From Treponema sp. (GTDB lineage: Bacteria; Spirochaetota; Spirochaetia; Treponematales; Treponemataceae), in NCBI GenBank assembly GCA_016297805.1, contig JAEDFX010000020.1, positions 1-29,486 of the forward strand: a stretch of 29,486 nt of DNA, written 5' to 3'. The position numbers were made by a program, and so were the translations under genes. The notes under the pieces were generated by a model. The model worked only from the letters and a program-made list of their open reading frames with translations. It did not search any database and was not told the origin of the DNA. Shown here in pieces: positions 14,311 to 22,866 of the stretch; positions within the stretch are counted from its first letter, which is position 1; the number at the start of each line of letters is the position of its first letter.

Positions 14311-15946
14311 TAATTTTTTTCAGGGAGGCCGAGATTATTAAATCGTCCTGATACCAGTCAATCAGTAAAGAAAAGATTTCATCCTGATAACCTTCAGACG
14401 AAACCTTGATTTTCCACACTGTACCAGATTTTATAGTTTCATTATCAACCTTATCCAAATCTGTCCAAGCATTTTTGTACAAAATCTGATAGTTACAACT
14501 CTGGGTAATTTCTTCCCCAGTTTCTGCATCGTACGAGGTTGGCTTTATTCTTAAGTTTCTGCTTGTATTTTTTAAGAAATCACACTGTATCAGATAATCC
14601 TCATCTCCAAGAGTAAAAGATTTCCACCATACATAAGGTCCTACAACAACCTTAACTCTGTAATCCCCATGAGGCAAATAAACTGTACTCATAGAATAAA
14701 TCTTATTTTTAGATGAAGGTCGTTCTATCTCAGTTTTATTTCCCAATGTAAAAAGTTTTTCGTAAAAACGGCTTCCCTTTACATACAAGGTACGGTCAGT
14801 TCCCTTTATCTCCGGAATCTGATTATTATCATTCTCGAAGAAAAATGCTCTGACAGGTAAATCCATACTATTGGACAGAGCATGAGGCATTTCCATTTCT
14901 ATTGTTACAGGAGTATATATTCCCCGAAGAACAAATCTGTGGATAATCCCAGTTTTCCAACAGCCTCCCATAAAAATTCCTACCACACAAACAACTGCAG
15001 CAATATGGAAAATCTTTCTTCGAATTTTATCCTTTGCCTCAATTTCAGGAAACTCAAAAGGTTTTACTGTATTCACTGACTTCGCCAGCTGAACACGTAT
15101 TTCATGAGTATCATAATGACTAAGATATTTTTTTACAGCCTTTAAAACTCCATCAATAGACTGAAAACGATTCTTTGCCTTTGGTCGAGTCATTTTTTTT
15201 ATCAGCTGGCACACTTCCTTAGGAATTGTTTTGTCTATTTTTCTAGGACTAATGTATTTTCCTTTTTTGATTGTATTCAGAGTTTCAATAGAAAAGGATG
15301 AAGGATAAGGCTTTGTACCAGTAATCATTTCATACAGCATGATCCCTAAAGCATAAATATCTGCCCGATTATCTACAGAAGAACTATCTTCAAACTGTTC
15401 TGGAGGCATATAAGCAGGAGTTCCAAGAGCAATTCCAGTTTTAGTTTCTGTGCCTGTATCTCCGGAAAGACCAGAATCACTGGCAATTCCAAAATCTGCA
15501 AGTTTTATCTCCCCTCTTTTTGAAATGAGAATATTTCCAGGTTTTATATCTCGATGCACTATTTCTTTTGAATGAGCATATTTCAGAGCATAACAGGCAT
15601 CCTGCATAATCAGCATGGCCACAGGTACTGGTAGCGCAACCTGTTTTTTTATAAGACTATCTACAGCTGCTCCATCTACAAGCTCTTCTACCATATAGCG
15701 GAAACTTGCTTCTGTAAAATAATCAAAAAGATGAACAATATACGGACTCTGCAAATCAAGAAGAATCTGAGCTTCTTTTTTGAAACGCTCAGCATTTCCG
15801 GAACGATTACGGGCTGTCATCTTCTTTATAACAACATAGCGCTTTAAAGATGGATGAAAGGCTTTATAAACAACTCCCATACCTCCCTTGGCGATAATTC
15901 CCATAACCTTGTACTTACCAATCATTGGTGGAAATTCGTCACTCAT
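14306..15946 (-). CDS. Membrane Ser/Thr protein kinase (PknB-like)
   Basis: 546-aa Hanks-type kinase. The cytoplasmic kinase domain (about 10-275) has the glycine loop IAKGGMGVVYKA (18-29), ATP Lys41 in VVIKK, the catalytic loop HRDIKPGN (131-138, Asp133), DFG 151-153, and the activation segment TGIALGTPAYMPPEQF. One transmembrane helix (about 311-330) precedes a ~215-aa beta-rich extracytoplasmic domain without PASTA repeats, which I do not recognise; it may sense an envelope signal. The ATG overlaps the stop of the phosphatase gene (ATGA), which in turn overlaps the FHA gene. This gives the order FHA, phosphatase, kinase in one transcript. The last codons and stop lie within the third unit of the 32-bp repeat. 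All catalytic residues are present, so it should be active. Confidence 0.93.
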   Translation of the reverse strand: MSDEFPPMIGKYKVMGIIAKGGMGVVYKAFHPSLKRYVVIKKMTARNRSGNAERFKKEAQILLDLQSPYIVHLFDYFTEASFRYMVEELVDGAAVDSLIKKQVALPVPVAMLIMQDACYALKYAHSKEIVHRDIKPGNILISKRGEIKLADFGIASDSGLSGDTGTETKTGIALGTPAYMPPEQFEDSSSVDNRADIYALGIMLYEMITGTKPYPSSFSIETLNTIKKGKYISPRKIDKTIPKEVCQLIKKMTRPKAKNRFQSIDGVLKAVKKYLSHYDTHEIRVQLAKSVNTVKPFEFPEIEAKDKIRRKIFHIAAVVCVVGIFMGGCWKTGIIHRFVLRGIYTPVTIEMEMPHALSNSMDLPVRAFFFENDNNQIPEIKGTDRTLYVKGSRFYEKLFTLGNKTEIERPSSKNKIYSMSTVYLPHGDYRVKVVVGPYVWWKSFTLGDEDYLIQCDFLKNTSRNLRIKPTSYDAETGEEITQSCNYQILYKNAWTDLDKVDNETIKSGTVWKIKVSSEGYQDEIFSLLIDWYQDDLIISASLKKIK

Positions 15947-16953
15947 TTGTTCACCTCAACAATATCCGTTTCCGGATTAAACTTTTTTTCTGAATTTATA
16001 ATAGCAATATTCTGCAAACTTGGATTATGAATCTGAACAAACATTCCATTTTGCCTCAGATTATATTTTCCTGTTACTGGCCGATGTCCACCGATATAAA
16101 CAAAATCAGAAACATCATCCAAGCCTGTCATTTTCTTTATTATCTGAGGTACGCTGCCATCTTCCGCATCATCATTTGCGGTCCATGTCAAACCTTCTAT
16201 TACCCCTTTATTATTCCTACAGTTAATTACTTCACAAAGAGAAAAGGCAGTTTTAGGCTCTGCATGAGATACAAGATAATTTTTTCCAAGAACCATCAGA
16301 GGCAAAGCTCTTTCTACACAATGAATCATATAAAGAATATCATCGCCGTAGAATTCCTGAATGAAAGTTTTACACATCTGACCTTCATCAGAATATTTCT
16401 TAAAACCAAAGTCACCGTTTCCTGTAGCATTTAGAATATTTTCGTGATTACCTTTCAAAATCTGACAGTTTTCAGGAAACAATTCCTTCAGTTTCAGCAA
16501 TCCACATAATAACGAAAGTCCATCCTGCATTTCTGCAGAAATATTTTCCCCGGTATAATTCTCAGCAGCAAATTCATCGGCAATTTTCAACCAGCGTTCC
16601 CGGGTATTCCGTTCAGAATGAAGTATGTCGCCTACAAAAATAACATTTAATTTTTTATTCCATAAGGCATGAAATACGGATGAACCATCTGGAAGGTGAA
16701 AGTCAAGAATATTATGTAAAAAATCTGGCCGAGCATGCAAATCCGGCACAATTATTGAAAGAAGTGAACTGTTATTTAGGTTTATAAGACCTCCAGGACT
16801 GTGATTATCAGCAGAAGGCCTGTAAGCTGTATTTTCTTTTTCCAATAAATCAGAAACCTTCTCTGTAATATCAAATATAACATCATGAGAAGGCAATTCT
16901 TTCAGTGTGAGAAGTGAACAAATTTCTGAATAGGCTTTTTTTTCTACACTCAT
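15943..16953 (-). CDS. Calcineurin-like metallophosphatase, probable protein phosphatase partner
   Basis: 336-aa metallophosphoesterase. Metal and phosphate motifs in order: PDLHARPD (Asp71, His73), VGDILHSERN (Asp109, with His112), KGNHEN (Asn169, His170, Glu171), VSHAEP (His230) and GGHRPV (His290). The order and GNHE spacing resemble the PPP-type phosphatases, but GDxVDRG is replaced by GDILHSER, so this is a divergent branch. No signal peptide or membrane segment is seen, so it should be cytoplasmic. It lies between the FHA gene (1-bp overlap, TAATG) and the kinase gene (ATGA overlap). The natural reading is that it reverses the phosphorylation made by the kinase. A nucleotide or signalling-molecule phosphatase cannot be excluded. 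Confidence 0.85.
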   Translation of the reverse strand: MSVEKKAYSEICSLLTLKELPSHDVIFDITEKVSDLLEKENTAYRPSADNHSPGGLINLNNSSLLSIIVPDLHARPDFLHNILDFHLPDGSSVFHALWNKKLNVIFVGDILHSERNTRERWLKIADEFAAENYTGENISAEMQDGLSLLCGLLKLKELFPENCQILKGNHENILNATGNGDFGFKKYSDEGQMCKTFIQEFYGDDILYMIHCVERALPLMVLGKNYLVSHAEPKTAFSLCEVINCRNNKGVIEGLTWTANDDAEDGSVPQIIKKMTGLDDVSDFVYIGGHRPVTGKYNLRQNGMFVQIHNPSLQNIAIINSEKKFNPETDIVEVNK

Positions 16954-17297
16954 TATGAGATTACAAGATTCATATTTCCTATTGTGATTTTATCACCAGG
17001 ATTAAGTTTTACATATTTTTCATTAGGAATTCTTATTCCATTAATAAAAGTTCCGTTTGTACTACCTTCATCCTTAATAAAATATGCATCTTTGATTTTC
17101 TGAATCAAAGCATGATGGCGGCTTGCAAGCTTATTGTCAACAACAACATCATTATCAGATTCTCTACCAATGCTGATTTTAGCTACCAGTTCAACTTTCT
17201 TTTTGTTGAACATCAAATACGAAGCTGGTTTTGCACCTCCTATTGAGTCAAGGTGCTTTCCAACAGGACTGTTTGTTACAATTGTTTCATCACTCAT
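16953..17297 (-). CDS. Small FHA-domain phosphothreonine reader, GarA/OdhI-like layout
   Basis: 114-aa protein that is essentially a single FHA domain (about 25-114): ISIGRES (41-47), LASRHHALI (57-65) and GSTNGTFING (78-87). Gly44, Arg45, Ser59, His62, Thr80, Asn81 and Gly82 mark a functional phospho-Thr pocket. The N-terminal tail MSDETIVTNSP offers Thr5 and Thr8 next to acidic residues. GarA and OdhI carry a comparable short N-terminal Thr motif (ETTSV) whose phosphorylation makes the FHA domain bind its own tail and releases target enzymes. It is the first gene of the FHA-phosphatase-kinase set, has its own promoter, and has no ribosome binding site, so its transcript is predicted to be leaderless. 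Domain call is very sure; the switch model is inference. Confidence 0.92.
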   Translation of the reverse strand: MSDETIVTNSPVGKHLDSIGGAKPASYLMFNKKKVELVAKISIGRESDNDVVVDNKLASRHHALIQKIKDAYFIKDEGSTNGTFINGIRIPNEKYVKLNPGDKITIGNMNLVIS

Positions 17298-17304
17298 AAT
17301 ATAA

Positions 17305-17333
17305 ATTATATTCTGTAAAATAGTTATTTACAA
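17305..17333 (-). promoter_or_regulatory. Promoter of the FHA-phosphatase-kinase operon, predicted leaderless
   Basis: Minus strand TTGTAA (17328-17333), a 17-bp spacer and TATAAT (17305-17310). Seven nt separate the -10 box from the ATG at 17297, and the intervening AT-only sequence has no Shine-Dalgarno. This allows the signalling genes to be expressed apart from the upstream lipase gene, whose stop is only 16 bp before the -35. Confidence 0.6.
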
Positions 17334-17348
17334 ATAAATTATCAAAAC

Positions 17349-18464
17349 TTATTTTCCAAGAGAAAGAATCTTTGAGAAAGGTGAATCTTTTCTTACTGCA
17401 GTCTTCAATAATCTTAAAATCTGATGAACTTCCTTCTTTGTATTTTTATCAAGAGAAGAAAGTTTTGCTATCATTCTGGCTGTACATGCAATAGCATTTT
17501 CCTGTAGCTCCGTATTAGTTTTTACGTCGGAAGCTTCAATAACATCCCATAGTGCAGTAACAAATTTTTTAGTCTGTTCAAGAGTCAGCCCATCTACCCA
17601 TGAATTAAAGGCCTTATAGAAGAATTTACTTTCTTCCTTGAAATCATCAGCTTCATCTAATCCTGCTCCCATAATCTGCCATGTAAGTGCATCATGCTGC
17701 ATTACTGCAAAACCAGTACTCTTCACAACGCTATATTGTTCAGGATGTCTGAAAATCATTCCAACAATAGAAAATTCCGGATACACGGAAATCAGTTTTC
17801 TTTCTATCTCTTTATATTCTTTTTTTTCAAAAAAATCTTTTGAGAATCCTGGTCCATCAAAATTATATAACTTCTCAAATCTACTTCGTATTTTTTCATC
17901 ACAATTTACAGCAGTATTTATTACCAGATTTCCACCCTTAGAATGTCCGATTACATTAATTTTTCCTGTAAGTTTTTCAGCAGCTTCCTTCATATATTCA
18001 ATTGCGTCTGCCTGTGCAGGTATCGGATGCTGCCACACAATGTTAAAATCTTCTCTCCAGCCAACAAGACTATCATCAGTTCCTCTATATGAGACAATCA
18101 CCTTGTCTCCTATCAGAAAAGTCATTGCGGCAAACTGTTCAGTATTTTCCTCGCTGTATTTTGTTCTATACCCACAAATTCGTACATTCTTAAAACGTTC
18201 AGAAGCTGCACATTTAAACATCAGCTCTGCAGTCTGTTTATTTATGAGGAATCCAATATTTATTCTTTCATTGTAATCGGGAGCTGACTTAAAATCTTCT
18301 GCTAATTTTTCCAAGGTCTTTGATTCTCCAAAGGAATCAGATAATAGACCATCAAAAATGGAGTAAGAAAGATGTGAAAGCATAAGTGCATCAACAGTAT
18401 TAAATGGTACCTGCTCAAACAAAATATCACCACGCCAGTTAACATAATCAAAAAGATTTGCCAT
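17349..18464 (-). CDS. Mbeg1-like/DUF2974 lipase-fold protein
   Basis: 371-aa cytoplasmic alpha/beta-hydrolase of the DUF2974 (Mbeg1-like) group related to class 3 lipases. Seen: the segment KVIVSYRGTDDSLVGWREDF (121-140) typical of the group, the nucleophile elbow VIGHSKGGNL with Ser175, and NFDGPGF, which supplies a possible acid. The first ~100 aa (MANLFDYVNWRGD...) match the characteristic N-terminus of these proteins. The C-terminal ~110 aa are helical and Lys-rich. No signal peptide. The substrate is unknown; a lipid ester is the usual guess. GAGGTG lies at proper distance before the ATG. It precedes the FHA operon on the same strand and diverges from the uracil permease gene, with a short AT-rich region containing TTGAA-N9-TTCAA and AATATT dyads between them. 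Confidence 0.85.
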   Translation of the reverse strand: MANLFDYVNWRGDILFEQVPFNTVDALMLSHLSYSIFDGLLSDSFGESKTLEKLAEDFKSAPDYNERINIGFLINKQTAELMFKCAASERFKNVRICGYRTKYSEENTEQFAAMTFLIGDKVIVSYRGTDDSLVGWREDFNIVWQHPIPAQADAIEYMKEAAEKLTGKINVIGHSKGGNLVINTAVNCDEKIRSRFEKLYNFDGPGFSKDFFEKKEYKEIERKLISVYPEFSIVGMIFRHPEQYSVVKSTGFAVMQHDALTWQIMGAGLDEADDFKEESKFFYKAFNSWVDGLTLEQTKKFVTALWDVIEASDVKTNTELQENAIACTARMIAKLSSLDKNTKKEVHQILRLLKTAVRKDSPFSKILSLGK

Positions 18465-18480
18465 ATTACACCTCAGAATA

Positions 18481-18510
18481 TTGAATATTATGTGTTCAAA
18501 TATATATTAT
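18481..18510 (+). promoter_or_regulatory. Possible uraA promoter in the divergent region
   Basis: TTGAAT (18481-18486) and TATTAT (18505-18510) are 18 bp apart, followed by about 45 nt of leader and the AAGGAG site before the permease ATG. The -35 lies inside a TTGAA-N9-TTCAA dyad (18481-18499) that could be an operator shared with the lipase gene. On the opposite strand a TATAAT occupies 18506-18511 without a good -35. No PyrR-type attenuator or terminator fold was seen in the leader. Confidence 0.35.
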
Positions 18511-18561
18511 AAGATACAAATAAAAAATTGCTATCGCAAGAAAATAATAAGGAGAATCAAA

Positions 18562-19881
18562 ATGGAATTGATTTACGGAATCAAAGACAAGCCAAAATTC
18601 GGGCAGATTGTTTTATTTGCAATCCAGCAGCTTTTGGCAATCATGGCAGCAACTATTGCAGTTCCAGCAATCGTTGGAAATGGACTTTCAGCTTCTGCTG
18701 CATTATTCGGTGCAGGTGTAGGAACATTTGTATATCTTTTGTTTACAAAAAGCTCAAGTCCTGTTTTCTTAGGAAGTTCATTTGCATTCATCGGTTCAAT
18801 GTTCAGTGCTTTCGGTGGAGCAGCTTCTATTTCAGTTGGCTACTGGGGATTGATTATTGGTGCTTTAATGGCAGGCCTTGTTTACGTAATCATCGCCATT
18901 GTAGTTAAATTCTGCGGAGTTGCTTGGATTGATAAACTTCTACCTCCTGTAATTATTGGACCAACAGTAGCTATTATTGGTCTTTCACTTTCAGGAAACG
19001 CTATTGGAGATTTAATGAAATCTAGTGTTGCCGGCGGAAATGAAAAAGTTGCTTTAATTTGTGGTCTTGTTACTCTTGCTGTAACAATGCTCTGTTCTAC
19101 ATACGGAAAGAAAATTGGCCGCTTAATTCCTTTCATTATTGGTATTCTTGCAGGTTATCTTTGTGCCTCTATCTTTGCTTTAATCGGAAACGCTACTGGT
19201 AATTCAGCACTTGTTGTAATTAACTATAGCGCACTTAAAGCTGTAAAAGGATTCTTTGCTCTTCCAAAATTTGCATTTATTCTTGGTGGTTCTGAAGGTC
19301 TTAAAGGAATTACAGGTTCCTACATTTTAACTATTTTTGCTGCATACGTTCCAGTTGCATTTGTAGTATTTGCTGAACACCTTGCAGACCACAAAAACCT
19401 TTCTGCAATCATCGGTAAAGATTTGCTTAAAGAACCAGGTCTTACACGTACACTTCTTGGAGACGGTGTTGGTACAATGGTTTCTGCACTGTTCGGTGGT
19501 TGTCCAAATACAACATACGGTGAATCAATTGGTTGTGTAGCCATCACTCGTAATGCCTCAACAATCACAATCTGGGGATGTGCAATTCTCTGTATTATCT
19601 TCTCTTTGATTTCTCCACTTGTTGCATTCCTTGAAACAATTCCATCTTGTGTAATGGGTGGTGTTTGTGTTGCACTTTACGGATTCATTGCCGTATCAGG
19701 TTTCAAAATGTTCCAGCAGGTAGATTTGAACAAAAACCGCAATCTTTTCGTTGCATCTGTAATCTTTATTACTGGTGTTGGTGGAATGGTAGTAAAATTT
19801 GGTGCTGTTGAAATCAGAACTGTAGCATGTGCATTGATTCTTGGCATTCTTACTAATGTAATGCTTTCTAAAGAAGAATAG
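18562..19881 (+). CDS. uraA: Uracil permease (NCS2 family)
   Basis: 439-aa polytopic inner-membrane nucleobase:proton symporter of the NCS2/UraA family. The frame is open upstream to a TTG at 18481, but the ATG at 18562 (MELIYGIKDKP) is preferred. It has a strong AAGGAG site and the protein then starts like other UraA proteins. Seen: QQLLAIMAATIAVPAIVG in helix 1, the AEHLADHKN segment with Glu272 and TTYGESIGC with Glu321 matching the substrate-contact Glu residues of E. coli UraA, and LLGDGVGTMVSALFGGCPN. Twelve or more hydrophobic segments fit the 14-helix fold. The gene is monocistronic, divergent from the lipase gene, and ends at a large palindromic element. Confidence 0.92.
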   Translation: MELIYGIKDKPKFGQIVLFAIQQLLAIMAATIAVPAIVGNGLSASAALFGAGVGTFVYLLFTKSSSPVFLGSSFAFIGSMFSAFGGAASISVGYWGLIIGALMAGLVYVIIAIVVKFCGVAWIDKLLPPVIIGPTVAIIGLSLSGNAIGDLMKSSVAGGNEKVALICGLVTLAVTMLCSTYGKKIGRLIPFIIGILAGYLCASIFALIGNATGNSALVVINYSALKAVKGFFALPKFAFILGGSEGLKGITGSYILTIFAAYVPVAFVVFAEHLADHKNLSAIIGKDLLKEPGLTRTLLGDGVGTMVSALFGGCPNTTYGESIGCVAITRNASTITIWGCAILCIIFSLISPLVAFLETIPSCVMGGVCVALYGFIAVSGFKMFQQVDLNKNRNLFVASVIFITGVGGMVVKFGAVEIRTVACALILGILTNVMLSKEE

Positions 19882-19890
19882 AAAAAAATC

Positions 19891-20017
19891 TAATAGTAGT
19901 TATAAAATTTACGGGAGGGAGGAAAGAGGTTACCAGCAAGGCTCTGAGCCTAGCGACGCTAGCTAGCGGTGCTGGTAACCTCTTTCTGACTGGTAGTAAA
20001 TTTTATAACTGTTGTTA
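19891..20017. repeat. Large nested palindrome with two internal hairpins between convergent genes
   Basis: Outer arms AGTTATAAAATTTAC (19898-19912) and its exact complement (19996-20010), extendable to about 22 bp by G-T pairs. Inner perfect 16-bp arms are 19923-19938 and 19970-19985. Between these lie AGGCT-CTG-AGCCT (19939-19951) and the self-complementary CGCTAGCTAGCG (19957-19968). The whole can fold as a long stem leading to a three-way junction. The centre is GC-rich and unlike the flanks. No T-run follows on either strand, so a plain intrinsic terminator is a poor fit. It fills nearly all of the gap between uraA and the ankyrin gene stops. It could be a non-autonomous mobile or REP-like repeat or a structured RNA end. 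Confidence 0.8.
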
Positions 20018-20022
20018 TACTT

Positions 20023-22803
20023 TTACTTCAACAAATCACAAATACTTTTTGGTCTGCGCCATCTTGTAGCAATTGTTGCTGCTGTATCACCTGATACATT
20101 CTTTACAGACTTATCAATACCATAAGAAATCAAGTTCTTAATAGTATCTTCATCTGAACTCTTAGCTGCATAGTGAAGAATAGTATTTCCCTGAACATCG
20201 CTCATATCACCTGCATATTTAACAATGTTAGAAATCATTGTTTTATTCTTCATTTCAAGAGCCATAGAAACGCCATTCTTTCCTTTTCTATCAACAAGCT
20301 GGAATGGGTTAGCTCCATTTTCAAGAAGAAGCAAAGCAGTTTTTACATCATTTGCTTCGATTGCATAATTCAAAGCTGTATAACCGTCAGCATTTCTTGT
20401 ATCCAAAGGATAACCTTCATCAATAAGAACCTGTAGCAATTCATTTGAAGCCTTTGATTTTACAACAATATGAATTGGAGTATTACCATCACTATCAGTA
20501 ATATTATAAGAATTACCTAAGATTTCTCTGATTACATCAATATCTTTATTAATAACAATAGAGAATGGTGTCTTTGACTGTTTATCACGAGACAAAGGAT
20601 TTCCACCTGCATTACGAATCAAACGTATAATATCAATATCACCCATAAATGCAGCTTCATGATAAGCGTTACGTCCGTTAATTTCCTGTACATTAGGATT
20701 TGCCCCATAGTTCAACAGAAGCTGTACGTTATCTTTATTACAGCCACGAATAGCATCCATCAAAACTGTAACACCATTTGTATCACTGCAGTTTGGATCT
20801 GCACCATAGCTCAACAATTTTTTAGCAAGTTCATATTTACTTGCAACAACAGCTTCAGCCAATGGAGATTTTCCTGTACTGTTCTGAACATTTACACTCA
20901 ATCCTAAATCTACAAGACAATCTACAGAAACAGGAGCATCCCAACGTACTGCTGTATGCAATACTGTACTTCCAAGATTATCACGAGCAAGAATATCAGC
21001 CCCACCATCTACTACAAGCTGAATAATTCTAGGATTATTTGTTTTTACAGCGCTGAACAATGGAGTTTCACCATTTGCATTCTTAGCAGAAATATCTGCT
21101 CCTTTTGTAAGAAGACTTGTAATTGCATCACCATACTGCCATTCAGCTGCATAATGAAGAACAGAATTACCACTACCATCTTTTGATTTAATTGTTTTAG
21201 ATGTAATAATCCAATCTTGAACTGTTCCACCATATTTCAATGCAAGACGTAATGGAGAGTTATTATTTGTATTTGTAGAGAAAATATCTGCATTTTTAGC
21301 AAGAAGCATTTCTCCAACCTTCTGACGATTCTTTAATACAGCCAGGAACAATGCAGAGTTACCATCGCAGTTTCGAATATTTACATCATTTGTCAAACTG
21401 ATAATATACTGAACCTTTGACAAAGGAGCATCTGTGAGGAGCGCAATATGCAAAGGAGTATTACCGTCAGAATCCTGTGATGTACAGTTTACTGAATTAA
21501 CAACTGCCTCCAGCATTTCGTTAGAAGAAGCAAATGCCATCGACAATGGAGAATTACCATTTGTGTCCTGAGTGTGAATATTAGCACCGCACTGAGTCAA
21601 AAGTCTTGCTGTCTGAATATCATTTTTCTGAACTGCAATTTCAAGAGGTGTTACACCTTCCTTATTGCGGGCATCTACATCTGCACCGTTATTAGTCAGA
21701 ATTGAAATTACATCTGTATCAATATTCATCATAGCAGCATTATGAAGAACTGTATCACCGTACATGTCTTTCTGAGTCAAATCAGCACGATACTGAATCA
21801 AAAGATTATACATTGAAGCAAGATATTCTTTAGGCATGATAACCATAATTGGAGTTTTTCCAAGATTATCTTTAGCATTTACATCTGCGCCAGCTGCTAA
21901 AAGTGATTCAGCAATTTCATAATTTCCATAGCGAACAGCTTCATGTAATGGAGTTGCTCCAGAACTATCCTGAACAGAAGTATCTGCTCCTTCCGTTAAA
22001 AGATAACTTACAATTGCCTTATGTCCCATAATTGATGCAAGATGCAAAGGTGTCTGACCGTCATCAAAACGAGCATTCACGTTTCTTGTACTGATTGCAT
22101 CCTGGAAGTATGAGAAATCAGTTTCAACTTCTTCAGCTCCGCCTAAAATAAGTTCTGCTGCAATTCTAATTGAATCTTCATCATCACTATTTTCAAAAGC
22201 TAAATCCAAAGGAGTTTTATTGTTATTATCTCTTACAGAAATAGGAATTCCTTTTTTTATACACTGGGTAATCCCCTTAAGATTTTTTGTTCCAACAAAA
22301 TAGTGAACAATAGTCTGTCCCTCAGTATCTCGAACTTCACCAGCTTTTGTTGTTACAAGCATATCAAGATAAATATCTTCATCCATTGTTAGAGCTAAAT
22401 CAAGAGCTGTATTTCCACCAGCATCTCTATCAAAAAGTGTATTTGCATCTAACGATGTGATCTGGCGTACAGCATCTTCTGCATTACTCCACAAAGCAAC
22501 ATGCAATGGAGTATCACCATTTCCATTCTTAAGCTGGGGATCGGCACCAATGAACATAAAATATGCAATAAGTTCAGGATTATTCATCTGAGCCGCAGCA
22601 TGCAATACAGTATTTCCGTCCTCATCAACACCATTGATATCATGAGGCATTAAGAATTCACCTTTTGCCTCTGCATAACGTTCATTCAAAATCAACTTTT
22701 GAGGACTCATTTTTGAAGTAGTTGGTGCTACCGGTTTTGATGAAGAACATCCACACAAAACGCAAGCTGCAGAAAGTGAAATTAGAAATGATTTTTTGTT
22801 CAT
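20023..22803 (-). CDS. Ankyrin-repeat lipoprotein, about 26 repeats
   Basis: 926 aa. A lipoprotein signal peptide ends in LCGC (lipidated Cys19), followed by a Ser/Pro/Thr linker. From about residue 55 to the C-terminus the protein is a continuous ankyrin array. I count 26 starts of the type D-x-x-G-N/D-T-P-L-H, about 33 aa apart (for example DDGQTPLHLAS, DSSGATPLHEAV, NANGETPLFSAV), a few of them degenerate. No other domain is visible. The protein should be anchored in the envelope as an elongated protein-binding solenoid; no ligand can be named. A GAGGGG ribosome binding site precedes the ATG. It lies 63 bp downstream of trpR on the same strand and may be cotranscribed with mrp-trpR. Host-interaction and periplasmic scaffold roles are both possible. 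Confidence 0.93.
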   Translation of the reverse strand: MNKKSFLISLSAACVLCGCSSSKPVAPTTSKMSPQKLILNERYAEAKGEFLMPHDINGVDEDGNTVLHAAAQMNNPELIAYFMFIGADPQLKNGNGDTPLHVALWSNAEDAVRQITSLDANTLFDRDAGGNTALDLALTMDEDIYLDMLVTTKAGEVRDTEGQTIVHYFVGTKNLKGITQCIKKGIPISVRDNNNKTPLDLAFENSDDEDSIRIAAELILGGAEEVETDFSYFQDAISTRNVNARFDDGQTPLHLASIMGHKAIVSYLLTEGADTSVQDSSGATPLHEAVRYGNYEIAESLLAAGADVNAKDNLGKTPIMVIMPKEYLASMYNLLIQYRADLTQKDMYGDTVLHNAAMMNIDTDVISILTNNGADVDARNKEGVTPLEIAVQKNDIQTARLLTQCGANIHTQDTNGNSPLSMAFASSNEMLEAVVNSVNCTSQDSDGNTPLHIALLTDAPLSKVQYIISLTNDVNIRNCDGNSALFLAVLKNRQKVGEMLLAKNADIFSTNTNNNSPLRLALKYGGTVQDWIITSKTIKSKDGSGNSVLHYAAEWQYGDAITSLLTKGADISAKNANGETPLFSAVKTNNPRIIQLVVDGGADILARDNLGSTVLHTAVRWDAPVSVDCLVDLGLSVNVQNSTGKSPLAEAVVASKYELAKKLLSYGADPNCSDTNGVTVLMDAIRGCNKDNVQLLLNYGANPNVQEINGRNAYHEAAFMGDIDIIRLIRNAGGNPLSRDKQSKTPFSIVINKDIDVIREILGNSYNITDSDGNTPIHIVVKSKASNELLQVLIDEGYPLDTRNADGYTALNYAIEANDVKTALLLLENGANPFQLVDRKGKNGVSMALEMKNKTMISNIVKYAGDMSDVQGNTILHYAAKSSDEDTIKNLISYGIDKSVKNVSGDTAATIATRWRRPKSICDLLK

Positions 22804-22866
22804 ATTTTCCCCTCGATATAATTATCCAGTTCTATAATACATTTATCGGGAGAATAAAAAAGAAAT

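Noticed and set aside
18481..18561. Upstream TTG start for the uracil permease giving 27 extra residues
   Set aside because: The extension is Lys/Arg/Asn-rich and unlike NCS2 proteins; AAGGAG sits at good distance before the ATG at 18562. The stretch looks like promoter and leader.
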